The notes under the pieces were generated by a model, which was not told the DNA's origin, did not search any database, and saw only the letters and a program-made list of their open reading frames with translations. A stretch of DNA of 64,000 bases from Planctomicrobium piriforme (GTDB lineage Bacteria > Planctomycetota > Planctomycetia > Planctomycetales > Planctomycetaceae): NCBI RefSeq assembly GCF_900113665.1, contig NZ_FOQD01000007.1, forward strand, positions 62,001 through 126,000, in the 5' to 3' direction. Below, piece by piece: positions 53,041-62,316 of the stretch; the stretch's first letter is position 1; each line of letters starts with the position of its first letter. A program made the position numbers and the translations under genes.

Positions 53041-53066
53041 GACTGATTACCGAAAACCTGGGACTC

Positions 53067-54956
53067 ATGAACGCACCAAAGACGCCGGCCTCGCGTTTCG
53101 CCAATTTGTGGCCGCTGTGCCTGGGCTCGCTGGGGATTGTTTACGGGGACATTGGCACCAGCCCGCTGTATGCCCTGCGGGAATGCTTCGCCGATCACAG
53201 CGGACTCGTCGCCAGCGAACACAATATTCTCGGCGTGTTGTCGCTCATTACCTGGTCGTTGATCGTCGTGATCTCGATCAAATACCTGCTGGTGGTGATG
53301 CGGGCGGACAACGACGGCGAAGGGGGGATTCTCGCCCTGATGGCGCTCGTCGGCCTGCATGAAGCCCCGAAGTCACGAATCCGGGGAGTTGTCATTCTGG
53401 CGGGGCTGTTCGGCGCCGCATTGCTGTACGGGGACGGAGTGATCACGCCGGCAATTTCCGTACTGAGCGCCGTTGAAGGGCTCGATGTCGCCACGCCCTT
53501 CTTCAGGCCGTACGTCGTACCGATCACAATTGTGATTCTCACGGGCCTGTTCTGGGTGCAACATCGCGGCACGGAGAAAGTCGGATTCGTCTTTGGTCCG
53601 GTGATGATTGTCTGGTTCAGCGTGCTGACGATTCTGGGACTGGTGCAGATCGTGCAGGAACCGGACGTGTTACGGGCCGTGAATCCGTACTACCTGGTGC
53701 AGTTCTTTGAACACAACGGCATCAAAGGCTTTTTGATTCTCGGCGTCGTGTTTCTCGTCGTGACGGGGGGCGAAGCGCTCTATGCCGACATGGGCCATTT
53801 CGGCAAAACGCCGATCCGGCTGACCTGGTTCACGGTGGTGCTGCCGGCTCTGCTGACCAACTATTTCGGACAGGGGGCGTTGCTGCTGCGCAATCCCGAC
53901 GCGATCGCGCATCCCTTCTATCACCTGGTGAGCGGCTGGCTGCTGTACCCGTTGGTGCTGCTCTCGACGGTCGCCACGATCGTCGCGTCTCAGGCGGTGA
54001 TCTCAGGCGCGTTCTCCTTGACGATGCAGGCGATTCAGTCGGGACTCATGCCGCGGATGGAGATTCGCCATACGTCCGATGAAGAATTTGGCCAGGTCTA
54101 TGTTCCCCTGGTGAACTGGCTGATGATGATCGGCACCATCGGGCTGGTGGTGTTGTTCAAATCGTCGAGCGCCCTGGCTTCCGCCTACGGCATTGCGATC
54201 ACGACCACGATGGTGATCACGACGTTGCTGCTGTTTCTGGCGATGCGGGAATTGTGGCACTGGTCATTGCCGGCGGCGCTGTTCGTCTGCGGTATTTTCC
54301 TACCGATCGATCTGGCATTCTTCGGCGCGAATCTCATCAAAGTGCTGGATGGCGGCTGGCTGCCGCTGCTGATTGCCACCGCCATCGTCATTGTCATGAC
54401 CACCTGGGATCGGGGGCGCGACCTGCTGGTCGAACGCATTCAGCGGATCGGGATGTCGGACGATGATTTCTTTGCCAAGCTCGATGAGCATCGCCCGCAA
54501 CGCGTCCCGGGGACGGCGATCTATTTGTGGAGCCGCCCCGGCGATGTGCCGCTCGCGCTCGTACAGAACATCCGCATGAACCATGTGGTGCACGAGATGA
54601 TCATCATTCTGCACATCAACTTTTCACGACGGCCCCGCGTCCCCGCATCCGAGCGGATCAAAGTCGAGCGTTTGCGAGACGACTTTTATCGGGTGACGAT
54701 GCACTTCGGCTTCGTCCAGAATCCAAACGTCCCCCGCGCATTGCGGTTGACGAATCAACTGCCGGTCAAATGCGGCGACAAGAACACCATCTATGTGATT
54801 GGCCGCGAAACGGTGCTGTCAGTCCCCAACATCGGGATGGCGCCGTGGCGCGAGCGGCTCTTCGTGTTCATGTCGCGTAACGCACTCCGCGCGAATGCAT
54901 TCTTCTCGCTGCCGTCGGATCAAGTGCTGGAGATCGGCACGCAGATTGAGATTTAG
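53067..54956 (+). CDS. kup: Kup-type potassium uptake protein
   Basis: 629 residues, standard for KUP/HAK/KT transporters, which take up K+ with protons. LCLGSLGIVYGDIGTSPLYALRE is the signature first helix. ALIALVGL-type loop, LYGDGVITPAISVLSAVEG, VTGGEALYADMGHFGK and NYFGQGALLL are family motifs; twelve helices are followed by a cytoplasmic domain of about 170 residues ending in SLPSDQVLEIGTQIEI. The start MNAPKTPASRF is followed at once by the family motif. The stop TAG (54954-54956) is the first three bases of the TAGAGCA repeat. No kdp or trk genes nearby. Confidence 0.95.
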   Translation: MNAPKTPASRFANLWPLCLGSLGIVYGDIGTSPLYALRECFADHSGLVASEHNILGVLSLITWSLIVVISIKYLLVVMRADNDGEGGILALMALVGLHEAPKSRIRGVVILAGLFGAALLYGDGVITPAISVLSAVEGLDVATPFFRPYVVPITIVILTGLFWVQHRGTEKVGFVFGPVMIVWFSVLTILGLVQIVQEPDVLRAVNPYYLVQFFEHNGIKGFLILGVVFLVVTGGEALYADMGHFGKTPIRLTWFTVVLPALLTNYFGQGALLLRNPDAIAHPFYHLVSGWLLYPLVLLSTVATIVASQAVISGAFSLTMQAIQSGLMPRMEIRHTSDEEFGQVYVPLVNWLMMIGTIGLVVLFKSSSALASAYGIAITTTMVITTLLLFLAMRELWHWSLPAALFVCGIFLPIDLAFFGANLIKVLDGGWLPLLIATAIVIVMTTWDRGRDLLVERIQRIGMSDDDFFAKLDEHRPQRVPGTAIYLWSRPGDVPLALVQNIRMNHVVHEMIIILHINFSRRPRVPASERIKVERLRDDFYRVTMHFGFVQNPNVPRALRLTNQLPVKCGDKNTIYVIGRETVLSVPNIGMAPWRERLFVFMSRNALRANAFFSLPSDQVLEIGTQIEI

Positions 54957-55045
54957 AGCAGTTTGCTCTACCGGGTGCCCGCGTCGTACGCGGTCTAACA
55001 AATCAATCACTGAATTCCGCGGGGCAAGTACGGTATCATTGATTG
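54954..55045 (+). repeat. TAGAGCA element, copy 1 (supplies the kup stop codon)
   Basis: TAGAGCA-GTT-TGCTCTA (54954-54970) is a perfect 7-bp hairpin with a 3-base loop. It is followed by ACC, GTGCCCGCGTCG, GTCT, AATC and GAATTCCGCGGGGC, in the order also seen at 40171-40274 on the minus strand. It lies between the convergent kup and metallopeptidase genes. Confidence 0.85.
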
Positions 55046-55082
55046 AAAAAGTCGACCTGAGCGACTTGTTGCTCTGATCAGA

Positions 55083-56135
55083 CTAAGCCGTGGCGGCGGT
55101 CAGCCGTTTTTCGTCTTTGGTTGATGCGCCGGCATTCGCCACAAGGCGATGCACATAGCAGATCTTTTCCGCCACCTTGGGACCGAACACTTCCGGCACC
55201 AGATCTTTCAGCCCCATTTCGCGGTTGAGTTCGTTCGCAAGGATGCCGACCTGTTGATATTCGGCGAGCAGCTTGGCGCAGTCCTGCCCGCGGAAATCGC
55301 GTCCGTTGCGATGCCGTGCGGTGTCCAGAATGCTGACGAGGTCCAGGTAGGTCCCGAACGTTTCCGCGAAGTCTTCCCAGGGGTGCATCGTGGCATAGGC
55401 CGAAATGTAATTCCCCTGCCAGTCGGCGGCGGGGCCGTTCTGATAGTACGCGGCGAGGGCGGTATCGTAGTCAGGCGACCGTTCATCGCCGAACAGGGCC
55501 CGGTACTCTTCTTCCCGCTGACCTTTGATCAACGTGTCCCAGTAATAGTGGCCGAGTTCGTGGCGGAAGTGACCGACAAGAGTTCGTTGCGGTTCCCGAA
55601 ATGCGACTCGGGCTTTTTCCCGTTCGACATCATCCGCTTCGCGGATGTTGATGATGATTCGACCGTTGTCGTGTCCGGTGTACACAGGCGTATCGAGATC
55701 GGCTTCGAAGTCGAACACCAGTTTGGGCTCGACGTCATTTTCCGTCCGGCCGATCGGAAGATTCAGTAATTCAATCGTGTAGAGCACGCGGCGCTTGGCG
55801 TCTTCCAGACGTGCCCAGAGTTCCCGGTTTCCTTCGATGGTCAGATCGGGAATGACTTCAGTCAGGCGGCAGTGTTCGCAGAGCGTCTGCTGCTGCTCGG
55901 GATCGTCGCTGATTTCGATGCCGCCGTTGCAGACGAACTCAGTCACATAATTGTGGCACTTCTGCAAATGCGCGGCGCAGCTTTCCTTGCCGCAGTGAAA
56001 TGTGCCGTCGTCATTCGGCACCAGAGACGTCACTTCGCGACAGCGTGGGCAAAAGACGGCCTCGCGTTGGCAGGCCAGACACACGGTGTTCCCGAAAAAC
56101 AACTGGTTGTTGCAGACACAGCGAAACGTCTTCAT
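55083..56135 (-). CDS. Zinc-ribbon putative metallopeptidase
   Basis: 350 residues. The first 90 residues hold twelve cysteines in pairs (C6/C8, C19/C22, C29/C32, C48/C53, C60/C69, C86/C89), consistent with two zinc ribbons. The catalytic domain has HFRHELGHYYWD (His192-Glu193, His196) and HPWEDFAETFGTYL with the probable third ligand Glu. This corresponds to the 'putative zinc-binding metallopeptidase' family (Peptidase_Mx) that is widely found but poorly characterised. No signal peptide is seen. It is located after kup in convergent orientation. Confidence 0.88.
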   Translation of the reverse strand: MKTFRCVCNNQLFFGNTVCLACQREAVFCPRCREVTSLVPNDDGTFHCGKESCAAHLQKCHNYVTEFVCNGGIEISDDPEQQQTLCEHCRLTEVIPDLTIEGNRELWARLEDAKRRVLYTIELLNLPIGRTENDVEPKLVFDFEADLDTPVYTGHDNGRIIINIREADDVEREKARVAFREPQRTLVGHFRHELGHYYWDTLIKGQREEEYRALFGDERSPDYDTALAAYYQNGPAADWQGNYISAYATMHPWEDFAETFGTYLDLVSILDTARHRNGRDFRGQDCAKLLAEYQQVGILANELNREMGLKDLVPEVFGPKVAEKICYVHRLVANAGASTKDEKRLTAATA

Positions 56136-56373
56136 CGGGAGCTTTCCAGGTCAACTTGCAGGGGGATTTTCCAGGGTTCGATCCGTTGACCGCTTAGCAG
56201 ACTTCGTGCCATTTCAATTTCAATCTGCAAAGAGAACGACCGCCGAGCAAGCGTAAGTCCAAAAAATTCTTGCGGTTTACGACAAGCATCAGACTGCGTC
56301 AGTCACGCCTCAACTCCGCTCCTGCACGCGGCGACAACAACCGGCTGGCAGATCAGCGATCAGCGTTTCGCAT

Positions 56374-57444
56374 TCAACAGAGCGGTTGTTGTGACGACGC
56401 CATCGGCTGGCCTGTGGCGTCCCAGTGACGGTCCCGGAGGATCTTCAGCACCGCATAGAAGAACGACGCGACGATCGGTCCCAGCACGATTCCCCACAGC
56501 CCGACAATCTGCACCGCCCCCAGCACGCTGAGCAGCGCGACCAGCGGGTGCAGCTTGGCTGAATCCCGCAGGACATAGGCCCGCAACAGGTTGTCGGTCG
56601 AGGAGACGACGGTGCTGCCGTAGATCACCAGAAACAGTGCCGCCCAGCCATGTCCTGCCATCAGCAGCCCGACCGCGACGACTCCCCACACGGCTGCCGC
56701 ACCCACAAACGGGATCATCGAGGTGAACATCGTCAGCACCGACAGCAGCCAGACCCGTTCCACTCCCACAATCGCAAAACCAATCCCCGCGGCGACCGCT
56801 TGAAAGAACGAGCAGACCAGCGTCGACAGCACGACTCCGCGACAGACGTTCGCGAAGTCGGCAATCAGGATCTCCTCGTCCTGGCTTTCCAAAGGCGACA
56901 ATCTCCGCAGCGTCACCAGCAGTGCGGGGCCGTCGGCGAGGAAATAGAACAACGCCAGACAGGTGATCACCAGCCCGACCACCAGTTCCACGATGTTCGA
57001 GATCAATGCCTGCGTCTTGGTATAGATGCCGCTGATCGCCCCTTCGACCGATTTTCCCGCCGAGGCCTTGAACTGTTCCCACTGCTGGTCGGTCATCCGC
57101 TGGTGCGCAAGATCCTGCATCTGTTTCACCGAATGATTCAATTTGCCGTCAGGCGACAACAGATCCTGCCCGAGGTTCATCAATTCGTTTCCGGCAATCA
57201 GCAGCGCCCCTGCGATCGGCAGAAAGATGACCAGCAGGAACAGCACTGAGAACAGAAACGCCGTCAGACCGCGGCGATTGCCGAACTTGACGACCGCCCA
57301 TTCGTAGTAGGGGCGCACCAGCACGGTCGCCACGCAGGCGAGCAACAGCGGCAGCAGAAACGGCCGCACGACGTTGAAAAACAACACTCCCAGTGCCACC
57401 GCCAATGCTAAAAGCATCCAGAACGACGCCTGCCGACTCGCCAT
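56374..57444 (-). CDS. AI-2E family transporter (permease)
   Basis: 356 residues with about eight helices. VVRPFLLPLLLACVATVLVRPYYEW at the start and SMIPFVGAAAVWGVVAVGLLMAG, SSTDNLLRAYVLRDSAKLHPLVALL in the second half are family motifs of the AI-2E/PerM (COG0628) group. The family includes TqsA and Na+/H+ or solute exporters; the substrate is not inferable. The middle soluble region (about 95-155) is typical. It diverges from the sialidase gene. Confidence 0.93.
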   Translation of the reverse strand: MASRQASFWMLLALAVALGVLFFNVVRPFLLPLLLACVATVLVRPYYEWAVVKFGNRRGLTAFLFSVLFLLVIFLPIAGALLIAGNELMNLGQDLLSPDGKLNHSVKQMQDLAHQRMTDQQWEQFKASAGKSVEGAISGIYTKTQALISNIVELVVGLVITCLALFYFLADGPALLVTLRRLSPLESQDEEILIADFANVCRGVVLSTLVCSFFQAVAAGIGFAIVGVERVWLLSVLTMFTSMIPFVGAAAVWGVVAVGLLMAGHGWAALFLVIYGSTVVSSTDNLLRAYVLRDSAKLHPLVALLSVLGAVQIVGLWGIVLGPIVASFFYAVLKILRDRHWDATGQPMASSQQPLC

Positions 57445-57688
57445 ATCACTGTTCCATTTTCTTTTGATCGGTCAGGCAATGTGTTCATGCCTGCTGGTCC
57501 ACTCTAGCCGGACCACACCGCTCCGCAATCCGCACTTCGAAATCAATTCGCTGCCGCTTGTCGGCAGGCAGACGCAAGGGGTAGCATCCAGGCACATTGC
57601 CGATTCGCTCCTCAACCATTCCTGTCGCCTCAGGTCTGTGGCGAGGAGCAACTTTCGATCCGTGGCCTGAAAAGAGGATTCGTAAGGC

Positions 57689-60061
57689 ATGTTTGCTCGC
57701 TGCTCGCGCCCGCTGTTCACCTGGTGCTGTTCGCTGATCTGCATCGTTTCGACGACCGCCGCGTTCGCCGCCGATGCTCCCCCGGCGCCAGATCAGAAGA
57801 TCCTCGACCTTGCTCTCGAACCGCCCCGTCTGCTGACCTCGCCGGACTCTCAGTATTCCGACGAGGAACGCGATTACGGGATGACCATCGGCATCGAACG
57901 CACCCCAGGCGGCCGTTTGTGGGCGTGCTGGGTCGCAGGTGGTGACAGCGACAAAGGGTACTTCGTGCTCGCGTCGAGCGATGATGAAGGCCGCACCTGG
58001 AGTCATCCGAAACTGGTGCTCGATCCTCCCGAAGCCCCCACCGGCCTGCGACGACGGATTCTCGTGGGATGCCTGTGGTGCGACCCGACCGGCAAGCTCT
58101 GGCTCTTTTTCGACCAATCGATGGGTTATTACGACGGCCGTGCCGGTGACTGGGCCATCGTCTGCGAGAACCCGGATGCGGCGAATCCAGTCTGGTCTGA
58201 TCCGCGACGCATCTGGCACGGGGCGACGCTCAACAAGCCGACTGTTCTCACGAGCGGCGAATGGCTATTGCCGATCTCGCTGTGGCAACGGGTGATGATC
58301 AACCCCAAAGAACTCCGCACCCTCAATCACGACCTGGACGATCAACGGGCGGCGAATGTTTTTGCCTCGAACGATCAAGGGAAAACCTGGTCGCGCCGCG
58401 GCGGAGTGGTGTTCCCGGAACACAGCTTCGATGAACACATGGTGATCGAACGACGCGATGGCAGCCTGTGGATGCTGGCCAGAACCAATAAGGGAATCGC
58501 CGAATCGATTTCAACCGATCGAGGAGTGACGTGGTCAGAACCGCGGATCGCTTATCCCCATGTCGTTTCCCGCTTTTTCATCCGTCGACTGGCTTCGGGT
58601 CGTCTGCTGTTTGTCCGGCATGGCCGGATCGATGAACAGACGAAGGGCCGGTCGCACCTCACCGCATATCTGTCAGATGATGATGGCCGCACCTGGCAGG
58701 GGGGACTGATGCTCGATGAGCGCAACGGCGTATCCTATCCCGACGGCTTTCAAGCGCCCGATGGACGAATCTTCATCTCTTACGACCGCGAACGGGCAAA
58801 AGAACGCGAGATCCTGCTGGCCGTATTTAGTGAAGAAGACATTCTCGCCGGCAAGCCGGTCACTCCGACCACCCGACTGCAGGGACTGATCAACAAAGCC
58901 CGTGGTCCCAAGACAGTCGCTCAGGCATCGACGCCCGCGCCGGCGGTTGACGATCGCTGGACGAAACAGGCTGTTGAGGACGCGAAGCTCGATCGCACCA
59001 CAATCGCTTACGACGGAATCTCCCCCAATAAACTGGTCTGCGACACCACGCTGAGACAACTACCTGATGGCACCTGGGCCATGTTCATGCTGGCCGGGGA
59101 CGACTTTGAGCCCTCGCCCAAAAACTACATCGGACTCACCCGCAGCAGCGACGAAGGCAAAACGTGGAGCAAGCTGGAACCGGTCGAGACAACTTTCCCT
59201 CACACTGGCCTCACCGCGGGCCAGGGGCCGACGGAACTGATCGTGGATGGGAACCGCTGCACATTGTTCTTCTCGACTCACTCGGAAACCTGGGGTCGCA
59301 ACTGGAAGTCGTGGCTGATGCGGAGCGATGACAATTGCAAAACCTGGTCGAAGCCGGAACTCGTCCCTGGCCGACTGGGAGACTTCACGTTCATTCGCAA
59401 CAGCATCGTGTTGAAAGACGGCCGGATTATGGCCCCGTTCCAGAAGTATCTGGGGCCCGGTCCCGATGTCCCGCCCCCAGCTCCGGAAGAAAAGCCCTGG
59501 CACAACGCGCTGCGGCATTATGTCAGTAATCCCAGGAATGGCGTGATGGTCACCGCCGACGGCGGACAGACCTGGAAGGAGTACGGGAACGTCCGCTTGA
59601 CCAAAGATGACCGCTATCACGGGTGGGCCGAGAACAACATCGTCGAACTGTCAGGCAACCGTATTGCCATGATCATCCGCGGCGACCGTCTCGGCGGAGT
59701 GCTGTATTACGCCGAATCCAAAGACGGCGGCGTCACCTGGCCCGAGTATGCCCAGAAGACTGACATTCCCAACCCCGGCTCCAAGGCCACGCTCTATCCG
59801 CTCGGCAATGACTGCGTGGCGATGCTGCACAACCCCAACCCGTCACATCGCAGCCCTTTGTCGCTGTGGGTCAGCTTCGACGGGATGAAGACCTGGCCGT
59901 ACCGCCGGGTGCTGGTTCCGGAATCGATCGACGGTCCCAAGGGGAAACTGAACTATCCCGACGGATTCGTCAGCAAAGACAAGCAATGGCTTCATTTTGG
60001 CTACGACGATAACCGCCATAATGCCGTGTATTACGGAGCAAAACTTCCGCCGCTGCCGTAA
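57689..60061 (+). CDS. Exported two-domain sialidase-like (exo-alpha-sialidase) protein
   Basis: 790 residues with a signal peptide ending AAFA|ADAPP. There are two six-bladed-propeller regions, each with several Asp-box motifs: SSDDEGRTW, SNDQGKTW, STDRGVTW, LSDDDGRTW in the first (about 30-390) and RSSDEGKTW, RSDDNCKTW, TADGGQTWKE, SKDGGVTW in the second (about 440-790). The linker is Pro/Ala-rich. Planctomycetes have many such proteins, probably degrading sulfated or sialylated polymers, although most have not been shown to be sialidases. The catalytic Arg triad was not resolved by eye. Monocistronic. Confidence 0.87.
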   Translation: MFARCSRPLFTWCCSLICIVSTTAAFAADAPPAPDQKILDLALEPPRLLTSPDSQYSDEERDYGMTIGIERTPGGRLWACWVAGGDSDKGYFVLASSDDEGRTWSHPKLVLDPPEAPTGLRRRILVGCLWCDPTGKLWLFFDQSMGYYDGRAGDWAIVCENPDAANPVWSDPRRIWHGATLNKPTVLTSGEWLLPISLWQRVMINPKELRTLNHDLDDQRAANVFASNDQGKTWSRRGGVVFPEHSFDEHMVIERRDGSLWMLARTNKGIAESISTDRGVTWSEPRIAYPHVVSRFFIRRLASGRLLFVRHGRIDEQTKGRSHLTAYLSDDDGRTWQGGLMLDERNGVSYPDGFQAPDGRIFISYDRERAKEREILLAVFSEEDILAGKPVTPTTRLQGLINKARGPKTVAQASTPAPAVDDRWTKQAVEDAKLDRTTIAYDGISPNKLVCDTTLRQLPDGTWAMFMLAGDDFEPSPKNYIGLTRSSDEGKTWSKLEPVETTFPHTGLTAGQGPTELIVDGNRCTLFFSTHSETWGRNWKSWLMRSDDNCKTWSKPELVPGRLGDFTFIRNSIVLKDGRIMAPFQKYLGPGPDVPPPAPEEKPWHNALRHYVSNPRNGVMVTADGGQTWKEYGNVRLTKDDRYHGWAENNIVELSGNRIAMIIRGDRLGGVLYYAESKDGGVTWPEYAQKTDIPNPGSKATLYPLGNDCVAMLHNPNPSHRSPLSLWVSFDGMKTWPYRRVLVPESIDGPKGKLNYPDGFVSKDKQWLHFGYDDNRHNAVYYGAKLPPLP

Positions 60062-60092
60062 GTAGGACGGCCGCTCGAGTCGCGGCGTCTCT

Positions 60093-60172
60093 CTCGAAAT
60101 CCGAAATTCGAAGCACCAAATTCGAAACAAATTCCAATGTTCCAAATTCTAAAGAAGACGCAAGTCTTCTGA
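60093..60172. repeat. AT-rich repeat, partial copy 4, with terminator-like hairpin
   Basis: CGAAATCCGAAATTCGAAGC and CCAAATTCGAAACAAATTCC match one arm of the family. It ends in AGAAGAC (60153-60159), loop GCAA, GTCTTCT (60164-60170), a perfect 7-bp stem between convergent genes that could end transcription from either side; no long U-tract. Confidence 0.75.
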
Positions 60173-60176
60173 ACGC

Positions 60177-62120
60177 TCAAACGTGGAGCGTGCGTTCCAG
60201 GCCGGAGGAAGACGAGGCGTTATTGGGCGTCACCATGGTCGATGCGAGCGGATTCTCGACGGCTGATGCCGCCTGGTCTTCTTTCAACTGCGACTGATCG
60301 CGCCACCAGCGCAGGCCGTCTTCCGTTTTCCACGGATTGACCGGAACAATTTGAGATAGAGCTTCGACCAGCTCCAGGGCGGAGCGAGGTCGATCGACTG
60401 GGTCTTTCTGCAGACACCGCATGAGAATGCGTTCCAGCTCCGGAGCGACTCGCACGTCAGCTCGTTCGGTCGGCGGAATCGGCGTCGAACGCATGTGCTG
60501 CTGCAACACGTCCATGACGGAGTTCCCGGTAAACACCGGCGTTCCCGTCAGCAGGAAGTAACCGACCGCGGCGATCGAGTACAGGTCGCTGCGGGAACAG
60601 ATATTTTCGCGTCCCTGGGCTGCCTCTGGCGACATATAGAGGGGCGTGCCGACGACTCCGCGAACCGATTCATTACCAGACGTCTGTTCGCCGGCGGAGG
60701 ATGTCACCAGGCCGAAGTCGAGCAGCGTCACATGATCCGGACGGTTCGCCCGCAGCGAGATCATGATGTTCTCAGGCTTGATGTCCCGGTGGATGAGATT
60801 GAGATCGTGGGCTTCCGCGAGCGAGCCGCAGGTCTGCTGCAGGAGATTCAACACTCGTCCATCGGAAAGCCGCCCGTGCGTTTTGACGAGATCGGCCAGC
60901 GTCATGCCGTCGACGAGTTCCATCGCATAGAAGAACAGGTCGTCAGGCGTGCGGCCAAAGTCAAAAATTCGAACCGTGTTGGGATGATTCAATCGCGACG
61001 TGAGCTGCACTTCCTGCTCGAACTGGGCGATCGAGGCCGAGGTCGTGCGGTCGGCGCGCAGGATCTTCACCGCCGCAGGCCGCCGCAGATGGATGTGCCG
61101 GGCCTTGAAGATCGCTCCCATCGAGCTCTCTTTCATCTTCTCTTCGAGCACGTAGCTGCCGAACTGCCGCCCGGTGATGACCACCTGTCGCCGCCGCTGA
61201 TCGAGCTGATTGAGCATCGCATTCTGCAGTCGATGCACCAGCGAGACCGGGTTATGCAGCGTGTTGCTGAGTTCCTTCACCGACTGATCGACGAACGTGG
61301 CGATCTCCATGACGTGGAACCGCTGATTGATCGCATGCAGATCGACCAGTCGCGTCACGCCGTCCGGCGATTGCCGCAGCACGTCCATCAACAATGCTGA
61401 ACAACTCACGGCGAAGCCCAGCGGCAACTCGTCGTGATCGACCAACAGTTGCTCGGGGGAATCGTGGTGTTGCAGCACTGCCAGGGCGAGGGTGTTCGAG
61501 AAGCCCCAGTTCAAAAGCGTTTTGGCGGTGATCTCGGCATGCGTCCAGCCGAATCGCAGTTTCTCGAAGGCGGCGAGCGATTCGTATTCGCCCTGATGCA
61601 GATATTCGTGGTAGTCGACCTGATGTCGGCGCGTCAGCACCGGCAGCAGAATGTCCTGCAGCATGGCGGCTGTATAGGCGACGGTGGCATTCAGCCCCAT
61701 GTGACGGGCGACTTCGCGGGCAAAGATCGCGCGTTCGACAGTCTCTCGGCGGAAGTCGGCGGCGGGCACCAGCGGCGATTCGACCCTTTGCACGGCGTTC
61801 GACAATGCGCTGGTGAGCAGGATGGTCGTGCTGTTGGGAATGCCGAGCAGGGCGATCGCCTGCTGAACCGAATCGACTTTTTGGCGCAGCCCGCGAACGC
61901 AGGAGTTCACATTTCGCAGGAGCTCGGCCGTGAGAGCCGGTTCGCACTCGACCACTTCGCTCAGTTCGCGGACGGTGACGTCCGGCTGGCGTGCTCGGGC
62001 GGAAAAATCGATCACCGACTGCGGCGGCAGCGGCAACTGCGATTCACCGCTCCACTGCAGATTTCGCAGCCGCGTCAGCAGTTGTTGTTCGTTCGAATTG
62101 CCGGTGGTCACGGAAGTCAT
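60177..62120 (-). CDS. HDOD-Ser/Thr protein kinase fusion
   Basis: 647 residues. Residues about 25-235 form an HDOD domain (LPLPPQSVIDFSARARQPDVT, ELSEVVECEPALTAELLRNVNS, RGLRQKVDSVQQAIALLGI). From about 325 a Hanks-type kinase follows: AAVKILRAD (Lys), HRDIKPENIMISL (catalytic loop), LLDFGLVTSS (DFG), VGTPLYMSPEAAQGR (activation/APE) and CLQKDPVDRPRSALEL. The glycine-rich loop is EEKMKESSMGAIFKA, keeping only the last of the three usual glycines. No membrane helix, so it is soluble. HDOD domains detect signalling states in many bacteria. The gene follows the HDOD-GGDEF gene in the same direction. Confidence 0.92.
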   Translation of the reverse strand: MTSVTTGNSNEQQLLTRLRNLQWSGESQLPLPPQSVIDFSARARQPDVTVRELSEVVECEPALTAELLRNVNSCVRGLRQKVDSVQQAIALLGIPNSTTILLTSALSNAVQRVESPLVPAADFRRETVERAIFAREVARHMGLNATVAYTAAMLQDILLPVLTRRHQVDYHEYLHQGEYESLAAFEKLRFGWTHAEITAKTLLNWGFSNTLALAVLQHHDSPEQLLVDHDELPLGFAVSCSALLMDVLRQSPDGVTRLVDLHAINQRFHVMEIATFVDQSVKELSNTLHNPVSLVHRLQNAMLNQLDQRRRQVVITGRQFGSYVLEEKMKESSMGAIFKARHIHLRRPAAVKILRADRTTSASIAQFEQEVQLTSRLNHPNTVRIFDFGRTPDDLFFYAMELVDGMTLADLVKTHGRLSDGRVLNLLQQTCGSLAEAHDLNLIHRDIKPENIMISLRANRPDHVTLLDFGLVTSSAGEQTSGNESVRGVVGTPLYMSPEAAQGRENICSRSDLYSIAAVGYFLLTGTPVFTGNSVMDVLQQHMRSTPIPPTERADVRVAPELERILMRCLQKDPVDRPRSALELVEALSQIVPVNPWKTEDGLRWWRDQSQLKEDQAASAVENPLASTMVTPNNASSSSGLERTLHV

Positions 62121-62316
62121 GGCTGGGCATCTTTCCGGACTCCCTTCCGGTCGTCGCCGGGCGCCCGCGCCGCGGCGTTCAATAGGTGTTTTTAGTCTGA
62201 CAGACGTTCACAATTCATCGCGTGTTTTCGCGTCCCGCTGCTGGTCGAACAGTGCCCGCATTCGCCCATTGTCCGCACTTCAAATTCTTCGCAATTGAAA
62301 CTTCAATGATCCGGCG

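Noticed and set aside
57485..58219. 244-codon minus-strand frame overlapping the sialidase start
   Set aside because: It overlaps the signal peptide and Asp boxes of the sialidase and has no family similarity.
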